A stretch of 43,808 bases of DNA from Rhodoferax sp. OV413 (GTDB lineage Bacteria; Pseudomonadota; Gammaproteobacteria; Burkholderiales; Burkholderiaceae_C): positions 1-43,808 of the forward strand of contig CAMAWD010000050.1 in assembly GCA_945861785.1 (NCBI GenBank), read 5' to 3'. A program made the position numbers and the translations under genes. Below are positions 26,889-34,550 of the stretch, in pieces. The stretch's first letter is position 1. Each line of letters begins with the position of its first letter. Below the pieces are notes generated by a model. It saw only the letters and a program-made list of their open reading frames with translations, was not told where the DNA came from and searched no databases.

Positions 26889-27683
26889 TCAAAGAAAGAT
26901 GCCACGCGTGATGCCGCCATCGACGCCGAGCGATTCGCCGGTGATGGCGGCGGCGCGCGGGGAACACAGGAACAGCGCGGCATCGGCGATCTCCGCGGGC
27001 TGCAGCGTGCGCCGGATCGGCGTGCTCGCCACGTAGTTGGCCTCCACCTGCTGCTCGCTCAGCCCCTGCCTGCGCGCCTCGTTGGCGTAGAGCTCGCGAA
27101 TATGCGGCGTATCCACCACGCCGGGGTGGATCACGTTGACCGTGATGCCGAAGGGACCGAGCTGGTCCGACAAAGTCTTGGTCATATGGCAGATCGCCAC
27201 GTTGCGCATGCCCGAGATCTGCTTGCTGCCGCGCCCGGTAAGGCCCCCGATGTTGAGGATGCGCCCGAAGCCGGCGGCCTTCATGTGGGGCACGACCGCC
27301 TGTGCCATGCGAAAGTAACCTACCACCTTGATGTCGATGTCGCGCAGCAGGCTGTCGGCATCGGCCTGTTCGATGTCGTTGCGCACCAGTCCACCAGGAT
27401 GCGCCGCGCCGTTGACGAGCACATCGATGCGCCCGAACTCGGCCATGGTGCGGTCCACGGCGGCCTTCACCGCAGCGGTGTCCGTGACATCGGCGGACAC
27501 CGCCAGCACCCGCGCTCCGGTGGCAGCTCCGATTTCGGCGGCTGCCTTGTCCAGTGCCGCCTGCCCGCGCGCCAGGATGGCCACCGACATGCCCTCGCGC
27601 GCAAACGCCTCGGCTGTCGCCCGTCCGATGCCCAGGCTGCCCCCGGTCACGATGGCCACGCGGCCCCTCAGGTCAAGATCCAT
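26889..27683 (-). CDS. SDR-fold protein lacking the classical catalytic tetrad
   Basis: A 264-residue short-chain dehydrogenase/reductase fold. The nucleotide motif TGGSLGIG (residues 13-20) and the C-terminal HPGVVDTP and AAAITGESLGVDGG are normal. The active site is not: NNAG reads NGAA (91-94), the tetrad Asn position is Lys119 (DIDIKVVGYF), the Ser position is Gly (NIGG, 144-147), and the YxxxK site reads S-G-M-R-N (157-161). No YxxxK occurs elsewhere. It may bind NAD(P) but use different chemistry, or be non-catalytic. A GGAGG ribosome-binding site precedes ATG 27683. It lies between the TctC and propeller genes. Confidence 0.9.
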   Translation of the reverse strand: MDLDLRGRVAIVTGGSLGIGRATAEAFAREGMSVAILARGQAALDKAAAEIGAATGARVLAVSADVTDTAAVKAAVDRTMAEFGRIDVLVNGAAHPGGLVRNDIEQADADSLLRDIDIKVVGYFRMAQAVVPHMKAAGFGRILNIGGLTGRGSKQISGMRNVAICHMTKTLSDQLGPFGITVNVIHPGVVDTPHIRELYANEARRQGLSEQQVEANYVASTPIRRTLQPAEIADAALFLCSPRAAAITGESLGVDGGITRGIFL

Positions 27684-27728
27684 GGTGTCCTCCAGGTTTT
27701 ATCCGTGTGGCGCCGGGCACCGCATCCA

Positions 27729-28751
27729 TCACACCAGCGACAGGCTCATCGCCTTGATCATCGGTGCGACGCGTCCGTCAATGTCGTCGAGCTTGCGCAT
27801 GACCGGCTCCGGTGCCTCGTAACGGGTCACCAGGCCACGCGCGGCAAACTTGTCGCGGAACTTGTCGCTGTTCACGACACCTGCGACCAGGGCGCTGATC
27901 TCGCCCACCAGCTTGTCCGGGGTACGCCCCGGCGCAAACAGCGTGAACGTGGTACCCATGAACAGGTCGTTCGGGAACCCGGCTTCGGCCAGCGTCGGGA
28001 CGGCCGGAAACACGGCGCTGCGTTTCGCGCTGGCCACGGCCAGGCTGCGGACCGTGCCTTCCTTGACGTGCCCGATGAACGGCAGCGGACCGAAGACGAA
28101 CAGGTCGATCTCGCCGGAGATCAGGGCGGGAATCAACTGTCCCATGCCCCCGCCGTAGGGAATGCGCTCGACGACGATGCCCGTGTGGGCCTTGAGCCGC
28201 TCCAGGCTCAGATGCTCGACCGACGCATTGCCGGTGGTGCCGAAGTTCAGCTTGCCCGGATTGGCCTTGGCATACGCCACCACGTCCGCCACCGAGGCGA
28301 AAGGACGCTTGCCGCTGGAGAACAGGAACAGGTCCACGTCGGCCAGTGCCGCGACCGGTCGCAGGTCGCGCCGCCAGTTGAAGGGCACCGACTTGTACAC
28401 ATAGGGATTGGCGACCAGTGCCAGTGGATCCACCAACAACAGGGTGGCCCCGTCGCCCCCCGCGCGCGCCACGAGATCGGAGCCGACGATGCCATTGGCG
28501 CCAGGCCGGTTCTCCACGATGAAGGTCCGCCCGGAGGCCGCGCCCGCCTGTTCGGCGATCTCGCGCGCCAGCGCATCCGGCCCCGATCCCGGCGCATAGG
28601 GCACCACGATGCGCACCGTCTTCACACCCCACTCCTGCGCGCTGGTGCGTCCCATGCCCAGCATCGCCGCCGGCAGCACGCCCGCGCGCACCAGGGCGGC
28701 GCGCCGTGTGATCGCCGACGCCCCGTTCAACCATGTAGTCTGCTTCACCAT
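27729..28751 (-). CDS. Orphan tripartite tricarboxylate transporter substrate-binding protein (Bug/TctC)
   Basis: A 340-residue periplasmic solute-binding protein of the Bug/TctC family. The N-terminus carries a twin-arginine-type signal (TRRAALVRAGVLPAAML, cleavage probably after TSAQ). The mature protein shows the family motifs RIVVPYAPGSGPDALAR, VENRPGANGIVGSD and LNFGTTGNASVEHL. These proteins bind carboxylates, often aromatic or dicarboxylic acids. No tctA or tctB gene accompanies it, a common situation in Burkholderiales, where binding proteins may share transporters or act as sensors. RBS AAGGAG precedes ATG 28751. It lies 55 bases after the TPP-enzyme gene. Confidence 0.93.
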   Translation of the reverse strand: MVKQTTWLNGASAITRRAALVRAGVLPAAMLGMGRTSAQEWGVKTVRIVVPYAPGSGPDALAREIAEQAGAASGRTFIVENRPGANGIVGSDLVARAGGDGATLLLVDPLALVANPYVYKSVPFNWRRDLRPVAALADVDLFLFSSGKRPFASVADVVAYAKANPGKLNFGTTGNASVEHLSLERLKAHTGIVVERIPYGGGMGQLIPALISGEIDLFVFGPLPFIGHVKEGTVRSLAVASAKRSAVFPAVPTLAEAGFPNDLFMGTTFTLFAPGRTPDKLVGEISALVAGVVNSDKFRDKFAARGLVTRYEAPEPVMRKLDDIDGRVAPMIKAMSLSLV

Positions 28752-28806
28752 CTGCCCACTCCTTCAACAAAGTCATCCACGATCCGCCGCGGCACAGCGC
28801 GCGCGG

Positions 28807-30390
28807 CTACAACAGGACTTCGACCAGATACGGCCCTGCCACCGCCAGCGACGCGTCCAGCGCCTCCCTGAGTGCACCGCCATCGCGCACGGCTGCTCCC
28901 GGCACGCCATAACCACGCGCCAGCGCCACCCAGTCCAGCGACGGATCGGCCAGGCTGGTCAGTGCGGCCGCGGCACCCGCAATCACCTTCACGCCGTCGC
29001 GCACGAGTTCGTTTTGAAGCACGCCGTAGCGCTGGTTGGCCGCGATCACCACCGTCACCGGCAACCGCTCGCGCGCCATCGTCCACAAGGCCTGCAGCGT
29101 GTACTGCGCACTGCCATCGGACTGCACGCAGACCACACGCCGCCCGGGGCAGGCAAGCGCAGCGCCGACAGCCACCGGCAGGCCCTGGCCGATGGCGCCA
29201 CCGGTGTTGGTCATCACCGTATGGCGCGCGGAACTGGCCGACGCGGTGAAGAACGGATACCCCATGGTGCCGCCTTCCACCGACACGATGGCATCCTGCG
29301 GCAGCCAGGCCGCGACTGCGCGCGCGGCCGCCGCGCCGTCCATCGCGCCGTCCGGGAGGACACGCGGCGCCTGCATCGGCGCCGGCACCCACGCCGCACA
29401 ACCGAGGGCGTCGGCCAGCGCTGAAAGGGCGTCGCCCGCGGCATCGCATGCGCCCGCCAGCATATGAAGCCGGTGCGGCTCCACGATGCGACTGGGAAAC
29501 TGCGCGTAGCCGAAGTACGTCACCGGCTCCAGCGCTCCCGCTACCAGCACGGTGTCGAAACCCTGCACCAGCGCAAATGCCGGCTCGGGAAAATAGGGAA
29601 AGCGCTCCGGCGCCGGCAGTCCCCCGCCGCGCTCGATGCGCGCCGGGAAGGTCTCGCAGTACAAGGCCGCGCCGGTCTGCACCGCGATGCGCTGTGCCGC
29701 ACACAGGCCCTGCTCACCCAGCGCGTCCCCGCCGACAAGCAACAAGGTGCGCCCCTGGCGCAACCGGCGCAACGCCTCCTGCACGGCGGCCGGCGCGACG
29801 CCTGCGCGTTGCGGCACTGCCAGGACCCCGGCACCAGGTACCACGGCGGGCGCGGCAGCCGCCTGCGCATCGGCCCGGAACACCACGCTGGCCGTCTGCC
29901 CACCAGACGCCAGCGCCTGCTGCACCGCCTCGCGGCCGATCCGCGCGGCATGCGCGGCATCGTCCAGGTGCGCGACCCAGGCCGATACCGGGCGCGCCAG
30001 GGAGTCGATGTCGGATGTCAGGGGCGCGTCGAATGGAAGATGCGCGCTGGTGTGGTCGCCGATCACATTGACGATCGGCGAGCGGGCACGCCGCGCATTG
30101 TGCAGATTCGCAATGCCGTTCGCGAAACCCGGACCCAGGTGGGTCAAGGTCAGGGCCGGACGGCGCGCCATGCGGCCGTATCCATCCGCCGCGCCGGTAC
30201 AGACCCCCTCGAACAGGGCCGGCACGACGCGCCAGCCCGGCACATGGTCGAAGGCACGCACGAACGCGAGTTCGGTGGTGCCGGGGTTGGCGATGCAGGT
30301 GTCCATGCCGGCGGCGCGGCATGCCTGCAGGAACGCCACGGCACCATTGCCTGTAGCGTCTGCGGGTGCGGAAGTGGCGGCGGCGAGCAC
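28807..30390 (-). CDS. TPP-dependent enzyme, acetolactate synthase large-subunit-like / benzoylformate decarboxylase-like
   Basis: A 527-residue TPP enzyme, first gene of the minus arm. The N-terminus reads CIANPGTTELAFVRAF, and the activating Glu is in LFEGVCTGAADGYGRM (Glu61). The TPP motif begins SDG (424-426) rather than GDG, with the Asn at 452 (AANQRYG). It is closest to acetolactate synthase large-subunit-like proteins found in catabolic clusters and to benzoylformate decarboxylase, so decarboxylation of an (aryl) 2-oxo acid is plausible. It is not similar enough by eye to the other TPP enzyme at 20499 to be a recent duplicate. The start is GTG 30390, about 29 bases from the predicted transcription start. 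The Gly-to-Ser change is unusual. Confidence 0.89.
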   Translation of the reverse strand: MLAAATSAPADATGNGAVAFLQACRAAGMDTCIANPGTTELAFVRAFDHVPGWRVVPALFEGVCTGAADGYGRMARRPALTLTHLGPGFANGIANLHNARRARSPIVNVIGDHTSAHLPFDAPLTSDIDSLARPVSAWVAHLDDAAHAARIGREAVQQALASGGQTASVVFRADAQAAAAPAVVPGAGVLAVPQRAGVAPAAVQEALRRLRQGRTLLLVGGDALGEQGLCAAQRIAVQTGAALYCETFPARIERGGGLPAPERFPYFPEPAFALVQGFDTVLVAGALEPVTYFGYAQFPSRIVEPHRLHMLAGACDAAGDALSALADALGCAAWVPAPMQAPRVLPDGAMDGAAAARAVAAWLPQDAIVSVEGGTMGYPFFTASASSARHTVMTNTGGAIGQGLPVAVGAALACPGRRVVCVQSDGSAQYTLQALWTMARERLPVTVVIAANQRYGVLQNELVRDGVKVIAGAAAALTSLADPSLDWVALARGYGVPGAAVRDGGALREALDASLAVAGPYLVEVLL

Positions 30391-30425
30391 GGGGATATTT
30401 CGACCTTGGTATTTACAATATTCTC

Positions 30426-30454
30426 AGAATACGATAATGTTTGACATCTGTCAA
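30426..30454 (-). promoter_or_regulatory. Sigma70-type promoter of the minus-strand catabolic arm
   Basis: Read on the minus strand, a perfect -35 TTGACA (30454-30449) is followed after 17 bases by TATTCT (30431-30426), a good -10. The predicted transcription start is near 30419, about 29 bases before the GTG of the TPP-enzyme gene. It is the best promoter match in the window. It lies inside an AT-rich gap between divergent genes, and its -35 and spacer coincide with inverted repeats that look like operators. Confidence 0.7.
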
Positions 30455-30490
30455 CGAAAAATCGGCGAATTTTGATCTATCCATTATCGT
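30431..30490. promoter_or_regulatory. Candidate IclR operator: perfect inverted repeats in the divergent intergenic region
   Basis: Two perfect inverted repeats occupy the 122-base gap. ACGATAATG (30431-30439) pairs with CATTATCGT (30482-30490), arms 9 bp and centres about 51 bases apart, roughly five helical turns. Between them lies the compact palindrome TTGACA-TC-TGTCAA (30441-30454). The left 9-bp arm falls between the -10 and -35 of the minus-strand promoter, so a bound protein would block or loop it; the adjacent IclR-type regulator is the obvious candidate. I found no convincing -10 for the plus-strand iclR gene. The remainder of the gap is unremarkable AT-rich DNA. Confidence 0.6.
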
Positions 30491-30512
30491 TTCTTGAGCT
30501 CCGCGTCGCACC

Positions 30513-31253
30513 ATGCAAAGCCGCCTGAACCGGCTGCTGGCGGTGCTGGACGCCTTTGCCGACGGCAGCCCCACGCTCAGTGCCGAGCAGATCTGCACCC
30601 GCACCGGCAACCCGATCGCCACCGGGTACCGGCACATCCGCGAGTTGTGCGATGCCGGACTGCTGGTGCGGCTGCCGCACGGTTATGCACCAGGCCCACG
30701 CATCATCGAATGGGACTGCATGGTGCGCGACAACGACCCACTGCTCGCGGCCAGCCGCGAGCTGGTGAACCAGCTGGTGGCCGATACCGGCCTGGAGCTG
30801 CTGCTCAGCCAGCTGTATGGCGAACGCGTCGTCAACGTGCACTACGAACACAGCGCGCCCAACGAGCCGCTGGCACTCGGACGCGGGCGCGTCATGCCCC
30901 TCTTCCGCGGCTCCACCTCGCGTGTGATCCTGGCCGAGATGCCGGCACGCCAGCTGCGCCGCGTGTTCGACGCGCACCTGCAGGATACCGACGCACAGGC
31001 CATCGGCGGCGATTGGAAGCAGTTCTCAAAGGCGCTCGCGGCCGTGCGCCGGCGCGGCTACGAGGTGTCTAGCGGCGAACTCTATCCCGGGCGCATGGGC
31101 ATCGCGGCGCCGATCTTCGCCGACAAGGGGCGCGTGCTGGGCAGTCTGACGCTGATCGGTGCGGCCGCACGCCTGCAGGCCTTTCGCGAGGATTTCCTGA
31201 GCAGCCATGTGCTGGCCGCCGCACGCGAGATCACACGCAGGCTGGCCACCTGA
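30513..31253 (+). CDS. IclR-family transcriptional regulator
   Basis: A 246-residue regulator. The N-terminal ~65 residues form a winged helix-turn-helix (LNRLLAVLDAFADGSPTLSAEQIC through TGYRHIRELCDAGLLVRL). The C-terminal IclR effector domain includes LELLLSQLYGERVVNVHYEH, GRVMPLFRGSTSRVILAEM and RRRGYEVSSGELYPG. IclR proteins commonly control aromatic catabolism and bind small acids. It diverges from the TPP-enzyme operon and is followed by a TctC gene after 28 bases, so it probably controls both arms and is co-transcribed with the plus arm. The start ATG 30513 fits the domain; the ribosome-binding site is weak. Confidence 0.9.
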   Translation: MQSRLNRLLAVLDAFADGSPTLSAEQICTRTGNPIATGYRHIRELCDAGLLVRLPHGYAPGPRIIEWDCMVRDNDPLLAASRELVNQLVADTGLELLLSQLYGERVVNVHYEHSAPNEPLALGRGRVMPLFRGSTSRVILAEMPARQLRRVFDAHLQDTDAQAIGGDWKQFSKALAAVRRRGYEVSSGELYPGRMGIAAPIFADKGRVLGSLTLIGAAARLQAFREDFLSSHVLAAAREITRRLAT

Positions 31254-31281
31254 ACCATCCATCCAACCCCGAGGAGCCGCC

Positions 31282-32256
31282 ATGACCGACCCGCGCAGAC
31301 GTGATTTCATCGCCGGCATCGCCGCGTGCGCCGCCGCTGTCGCAGCACCACCCGCTTGGGCGCAGCGCGGCCCGATCCGCATCTTCGTGGGCTTTCCGGC
31401 CGGCGGCCTGCCGGATCTGGTGGCGCGGGCGATCGCCGAGCAGTTCAAGCGCTCCTTCGACATTGCGGCCGTGGTCGAGAACCGTCCGGGCGCCAACGGC
31501 CGCATCGCCGGTCAGGCGGTCAAGAACGGCGCCGCCGACGGCAGCCTGCTCCTGATCGCCCCCGCTTCGGGCATGGTGCACCTGCCGCATGTGTACAACG
31601 ACCTGGGCTTCGACCCGATGACCGACCTGGCACCGGTCGCGCAACTGGTCGAGAACGACTTCGCCCTCGCCATCAATGCCAAGCTGCCGGTGCAGACGCT
31701 CAAGGAGTTCGCGCAGTGGTGCGAGCGCAACCCTTCGCTCGCCTCGTTCGCGTCGCCGGGCACCGGGTCCAGCCCGCACATGATGGGGCTGCAGATCGCC
31801 AAGGCCCTGGGCGTCAAGCTCACGCATGTGCCCTACAAGGGCAGCAACCTGGGGCTGGCCGATGTGATCGGTGGCCACGTCGCCGCCATGGTGGCGGCGA
31901 CGACCTTCTTCAATCAGCCGGTCAAGGCCGGCACATTGCGGCTGCTGGCCACCACCGGAAAGGCCCGGTCCGCCGTGCTGCCCGAGGTGCCGACCTTCCA
32001 GGAGCTCGGCATGCCGCAACTCACGCTGGTCGAGGGCACCTGGCTGCTGGCGCCTGCCAGGACCCCGCAGGCCGTGATCGACAAGTTCTCCGCCGCCGCC
32101 ATCGAGTCCCTGAAGTCGCGCGAGATGCTGGCGGTGCTGGACGGCCAGACCACCGCCGTGCCACTCGGCCCGCGCGAGCTGGGCCGGCTGATGCGCGAGG
32201 AGTTCGACCGGCGCGGCGCGAGCATCCGCAGCATCGGCTTCACGGCCGCCGAATAG
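31282..32256 (+). CDS. Orphan tripartite tricarboxylate transporter substrate-binding protein (Bug/TctC)
   Basis: A 324-residue Bug/TctC binding protein with a twin-arginine signal (PRRRDFIAGIAACAAAVAA, cleavage near AWAQ). Family motifs are IRIFVGFPAGGLPDLVAR, VENRPGANGRIAG and SPGTGSSPHMMG. ATG 31282 is chosen because GAGGAG lies just upstream and the signal peptide begins there; the frame is open further upstream. It is the second binding protein of the cluster without tctA/tctB, and is clearly different in sequence from the one at 27729. The stop is followed immediately by the sulfatase ATG (TAG-ATG). The ligand is presumably the acid degraded by the cluster. Confidence 0.93.
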   Translation: MTDPRRRDFIAGIAACAAAVAAPPAWAQRGPIRIFVGFPAGGLPDLVARAIAEQFKRSFDIAAVVENRPGANGRIAGQAVKNGAADGSLLLIAPASGMVHLPHVYNDLGFDPMTDLAPVAQLVENDFALAINAKLPVQTLKEFAQWCERNPSLASFASPGTGSSPHMMGLQIAKALGVKLTHVPYKGSNLGLADVIGGHVAAMVAATTFFNQPVKAGTLRLLATTGKARSAVLPEVPTFQELGMPQLTLVEGTWLLAPARTPQAVIDKFSAAAIESLKSREMLAVLDGQTTAVPLGPRELGRLMREEFDRRGASIRSIGFTAAE

Positions 32257-33717
32257 ATGGCTGCGCGCTACCGCAACGTCCTGCTGCTGTGCTCCGACGA
32301 GCACGACCCGCGCCACAGCGGTTTCATGGGCAGCCCGATCGTACGCACCCCGCACCTGGACCGGCTCGCCGATGGCGGCAGCGTGTTCACCCGCGCCTAT
32401 ACGCCGAGCCCGATCTGCGTGCCGGCGCGCGCCAGCCTCGCGACGGGGCGCTGGGTCCACGACCACCGCTGCTGGGACAACGCGATCGCCTACGACGGGC
32501 GCCAGCCCTCCTGGGCCCACCGCCTGCATCAGGGCGGTGCGGCGGTGGAGTCGATCGGCAAGCTGCACTACCGCAGCGCGCACGACGATACCGGGTTCGA
32601 CCGCCAGCGCGAGGCGGTGCACATCGCCGACGGCATGGGGCAGGTGTGGGGCTGCGTGCGCGATCCGCTGCCGCTGCGCAGCGAAGGCGCCGGCCTGTTT
32701 CGGCGCATCGGCGCTGGCGAATCGGAATACAACCGCTTCGACCGTCGCGTGGCCGACGGCGCCGTCGAATGGCTCGTCGCGCGCACCAGGCTGACCGCGG
32801 CCACACGCGACGTGCAGCCGGCCATGCTGTTCGCCGGCTTCGTGGCGCCGCACTTCCCGCTGGTGGTGCCGCAAGCCTACCTGGACCTGTACCCGACCGC
32901 CAGCGTGCCCTGGCCCAAGCTGCGGCCGGAGACCGGGGTTGTGCGCCACCCGTGGGTGCAGCGCCAGGCCGAGTTCAACCACCTCGACGCGCAGCTCGGT
33001 GACGACACACGCCGCCGCCTGGCCATCGCCAGCTATTTCGGCCTGGTCAGTTTCATCGACGAGCAGATCGGCCGGGTGTTGACCGCGCTCGAAGACCTGG
33101 GCCTGGCCGGAGAAACCCTGGTCATCTACACCAGCGACCACGGCGACAACCTGGGTGCGCGCGGCATGTGGAACAAGTCGCTGCTGTACCGCGAGTCGAC
33201 GGCGGTGCCGCTGCTGCTGTCGGGCCCGGGCATCCCGCAACGCCGCTGCGCGACCAACACCACGCTGGTCGACATTTTCCCGACCGTGCTGGACGCGCTC
33301 GGCGTGCCGCCGCAGGCGGCCGATGCCGACTTGCCGGGGCGCTCGCTGCTGCCATTGACAGAAAGGGACGCGCCCGCGCGCATGGCCTTCAGCGAATACC
33401 ACGCCGTGGGCTCGCCCAGCGCCGCCTTCATGCTGGCGCAAGGCCGCTACAAGTACCACCACTACGTGGGTTACGAGCCCGAGTTGTTCGACCTCGACGA
33501 CGACCCGCAGGAAACCACCAGCCTGCACGCCTCGCCAGCGCACCGCGAGGTGCTGGTGCAACTGGAGCGGGATCTGCGCGCCTTCGTGGATCCGGTCGCC
33601 GTCGACCGGATGGCCAAGGACGACCAGAACGCCCTGGTGCAGCACCATGGCGGGCGCGAACTGGCATTGGGTCTGGGCAAGCGGGGCGCCACCCCGGTGC
33701 CGGAGGCACCACGATGA
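32257..33717 (+). CDS. Sulfatase-superfamily hydrolase
   Basis: A 486-residue sulfatase-fold enzyme. The formylglycine motif is C-V-P-A-R (Cys54 in SPICVPARASLATGRW). Metal ligands include the early Asp of LLCSDEHDPRHSGFMG and the DH pair in VIYTSDHGDNLGARG. The C-terminal lysine-rich YKYHHYVGYEPELFDLDDDP is typical. The usual DQ after the first strand is DE here. There is no signal peptide, so it should act in the cytoplasm. It starts with no gap after tctC and overlaps the hydratase start (ATGA). The substrate could be an aryl or alkyl sulfate, or a phosphonate/phosphate ester, since the superfamily is promiscuous. It is only distantly similar to the sulfatase at 18880. Confidence 0.92.
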   Translation: MAARYRNVLLLCSDEHDPRHSGFMGSPIVRTPHLDRLADGGSVFTRAYTPSPICVPARASLATGRWVHDHRCWDNAIAYDGRQPSWAHRLHQGGAAVESIGKLHYRSAHDDTGFDRQREAVHIADGMGQVWGCVRDPLPLRSEGAGLFRRIGAGESEYNRFDRRVADGAVEWLVARTRLTAATRDVQPAMLFAGFVAPHFPLVVPQAYLDLYPTASVPWPKLRPETGVVRHPWVQRQAEFNHLDAQLGDDTRRRLAIASYFGLVSFIDEQIGRVLTALEDLGLAGETLVIYTSDHGDNLGARGMWNKSLLYRESTAVPLLLSGPGIPQRRCATNTTLVDIFPTVLDALGVPPQAADADLPGRSLLPLTERDAPARMAFSEYHAVGSPSAAFMLAQGRYKYHHYVGYEPELFDLDDDPQETTSLHASPAHREVLVQLERDLRAFVDPVAVDRMAKDDQNALVQHHGGRELALGLGKRGATPVPEAPR

Positions 33718-34502
33718 GCATGGGCTCGCATGCGCTGGAGCGCCATGCACAGGCCCTGGACCAGGCCCAGCGCAAGGGCATCCCGATCGCCCAGCCAGCG
33801 GGCGAGGACCGGCTCGACCTGGCACAGGCCTACCAGGTGCAGGCCCGCCTCACCGCGCTGCGCTGCGCGCGCGGCGAATCGGTGGTCGGCCTGAAACTGG
33901 CGTTCACCAACCGCAAGACCATGGTGCGCGTGGGTGTGACCGACCCGGTCAGTTGCAGCCTGTGCTCCGGCATGCAGATCGCCCGCGGCGGCGTCATCGG
34001 CCTGGCGGGCCACCTGCGCCTGCGCGCAGAACCCGAGGTGGCGTTCCTGCTGCGCAGCGCGCTGCCACCCGACGCCACCTGGGAGCAGGCCCTGGCCGCG
34101 ATCGAAGGCGTTGCCACCGCCATCGAGATCGTCGACTCGCGCTACCGCGACTTCCAGTTCCACCTGCCCGACATGGTGGCCGACAGCGCCTCGGCCTGCG
34201 CCTTCGTGCTGGGCGACTGGCGCGCGCTGCGGGCCGACCTGGACTTGCGCCAATTGGCGGTCGCGCTGGAGGTGGATGGACAGGCCGTCGCCGCCGGCTC
34301 GACTGCCGCCATCCTGGACCACCCGGTCCATGCGCTGCAGGCGGCCGCGCGGCTGGCGGCAGCTAATGGCCAGCCGCTCGGTGCGGGGTCGATCCTGATG
34401 GCGGGATCGGCCACCGATCCCTTCGTTCTGCAACCGGGCCAGCGAGTATTGGCGCGCATCGAGCAACTGGGCACCGTCGAGTTTTCCGTAGAACCGGACT
34501 GA
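33714..34502 (+). CDS. 2-keto-4-pentenoate hydratase family protein (MhpD/DmpH-like)
   Basis: A 262-residue fumarylacetoacetase-superfamily protein of the 2-oxopent-4-enoate hydratase / 4-oxalocrotonate decarboxylase group, which acts after ring cleavage. Metal ligands fit MhpD very well: Glu106 and Glu108 (RAEPEVAFLL) and Glu138 (AIEIVDSRY); the conserved Lys61 is in VGLKLAFTNRK. Start ATG 33714 overlaps the sulfatase stop (ATGA); a longer open frame from 33168 is a shadow. It ends the plus arm. Together with the FAD hydroxylase and hydrolase on the other arm, it points to a meta-cleavage-like pathway. No aldolase or acylating aldehyde dehydrogenase is present. Confidence 0.9.
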   Translation: MSMGSHALERHAQALDQAQRKGIPIAQPAGEDRLDLAQAYQVQARLTALRCARGESVVGLKLAFTNRKTMVRVGVTDPVSCSLCSGMQIARGGVIGLAGHLRLRAEPEVAFLLRSALPPDATWEQALAAIEGVATAIEIVDSRYRDFQFHLPDMVADSASACAFVLGDWRALRADLDLRQLAVALEVDGQAVAAGSTAAILDHPVHALQAAARLAAANGQPLGAGSILMAGSATDPFVLQPGQRVLARIEQLGTVEFSVEPD

Positions 34503-34529
34503 AGCACGACCGGCCGAGGCAACCGGGTA

Positions 34530-34545
34530 GGCGCGCCGCCGCGCC
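34530..34545. terminator. GC-rich hairpin between convergent genes
   Basis: GGCGCG pairs with CGCGCC around a four-base loop (CCGC) in the 48 bases between the hydratase and the convergent AraC gene. The position suits a bidirectional terminator, but there is no T-run on either side, so this is a weak call. Confidence 0.3.
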
Positions 34546-34550
34546 CACCG

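Noticed and set aside
26268-28871. Plus-strand frame of 867 codons
   Set aside because: Antisense to propeller, SDR and TctC genes; no domain visible.
20499-30390. The two TPP enzymes as a recent tandem duplication
   Set aside because: Their motifs and surrounding sequences differ throughout (GDG versus SDG, different N-termini), so they belong to different subfamilies.
31231-33825. Open minus-strand frame of 864 codons
   Set aside because: It is antisense to tctC, sulfatase and hydratase genes with clear catalytic motifs; the translation is low-complexity His/Arg/Gly-rich.
18880-34502. Integrative element or genomic island with defined ends
   Set aside because: No integrase, transposase, tRNA gene or flanking direct repeat was found, and base composition looks like the neighbours by eye; a composition scan would be needed.
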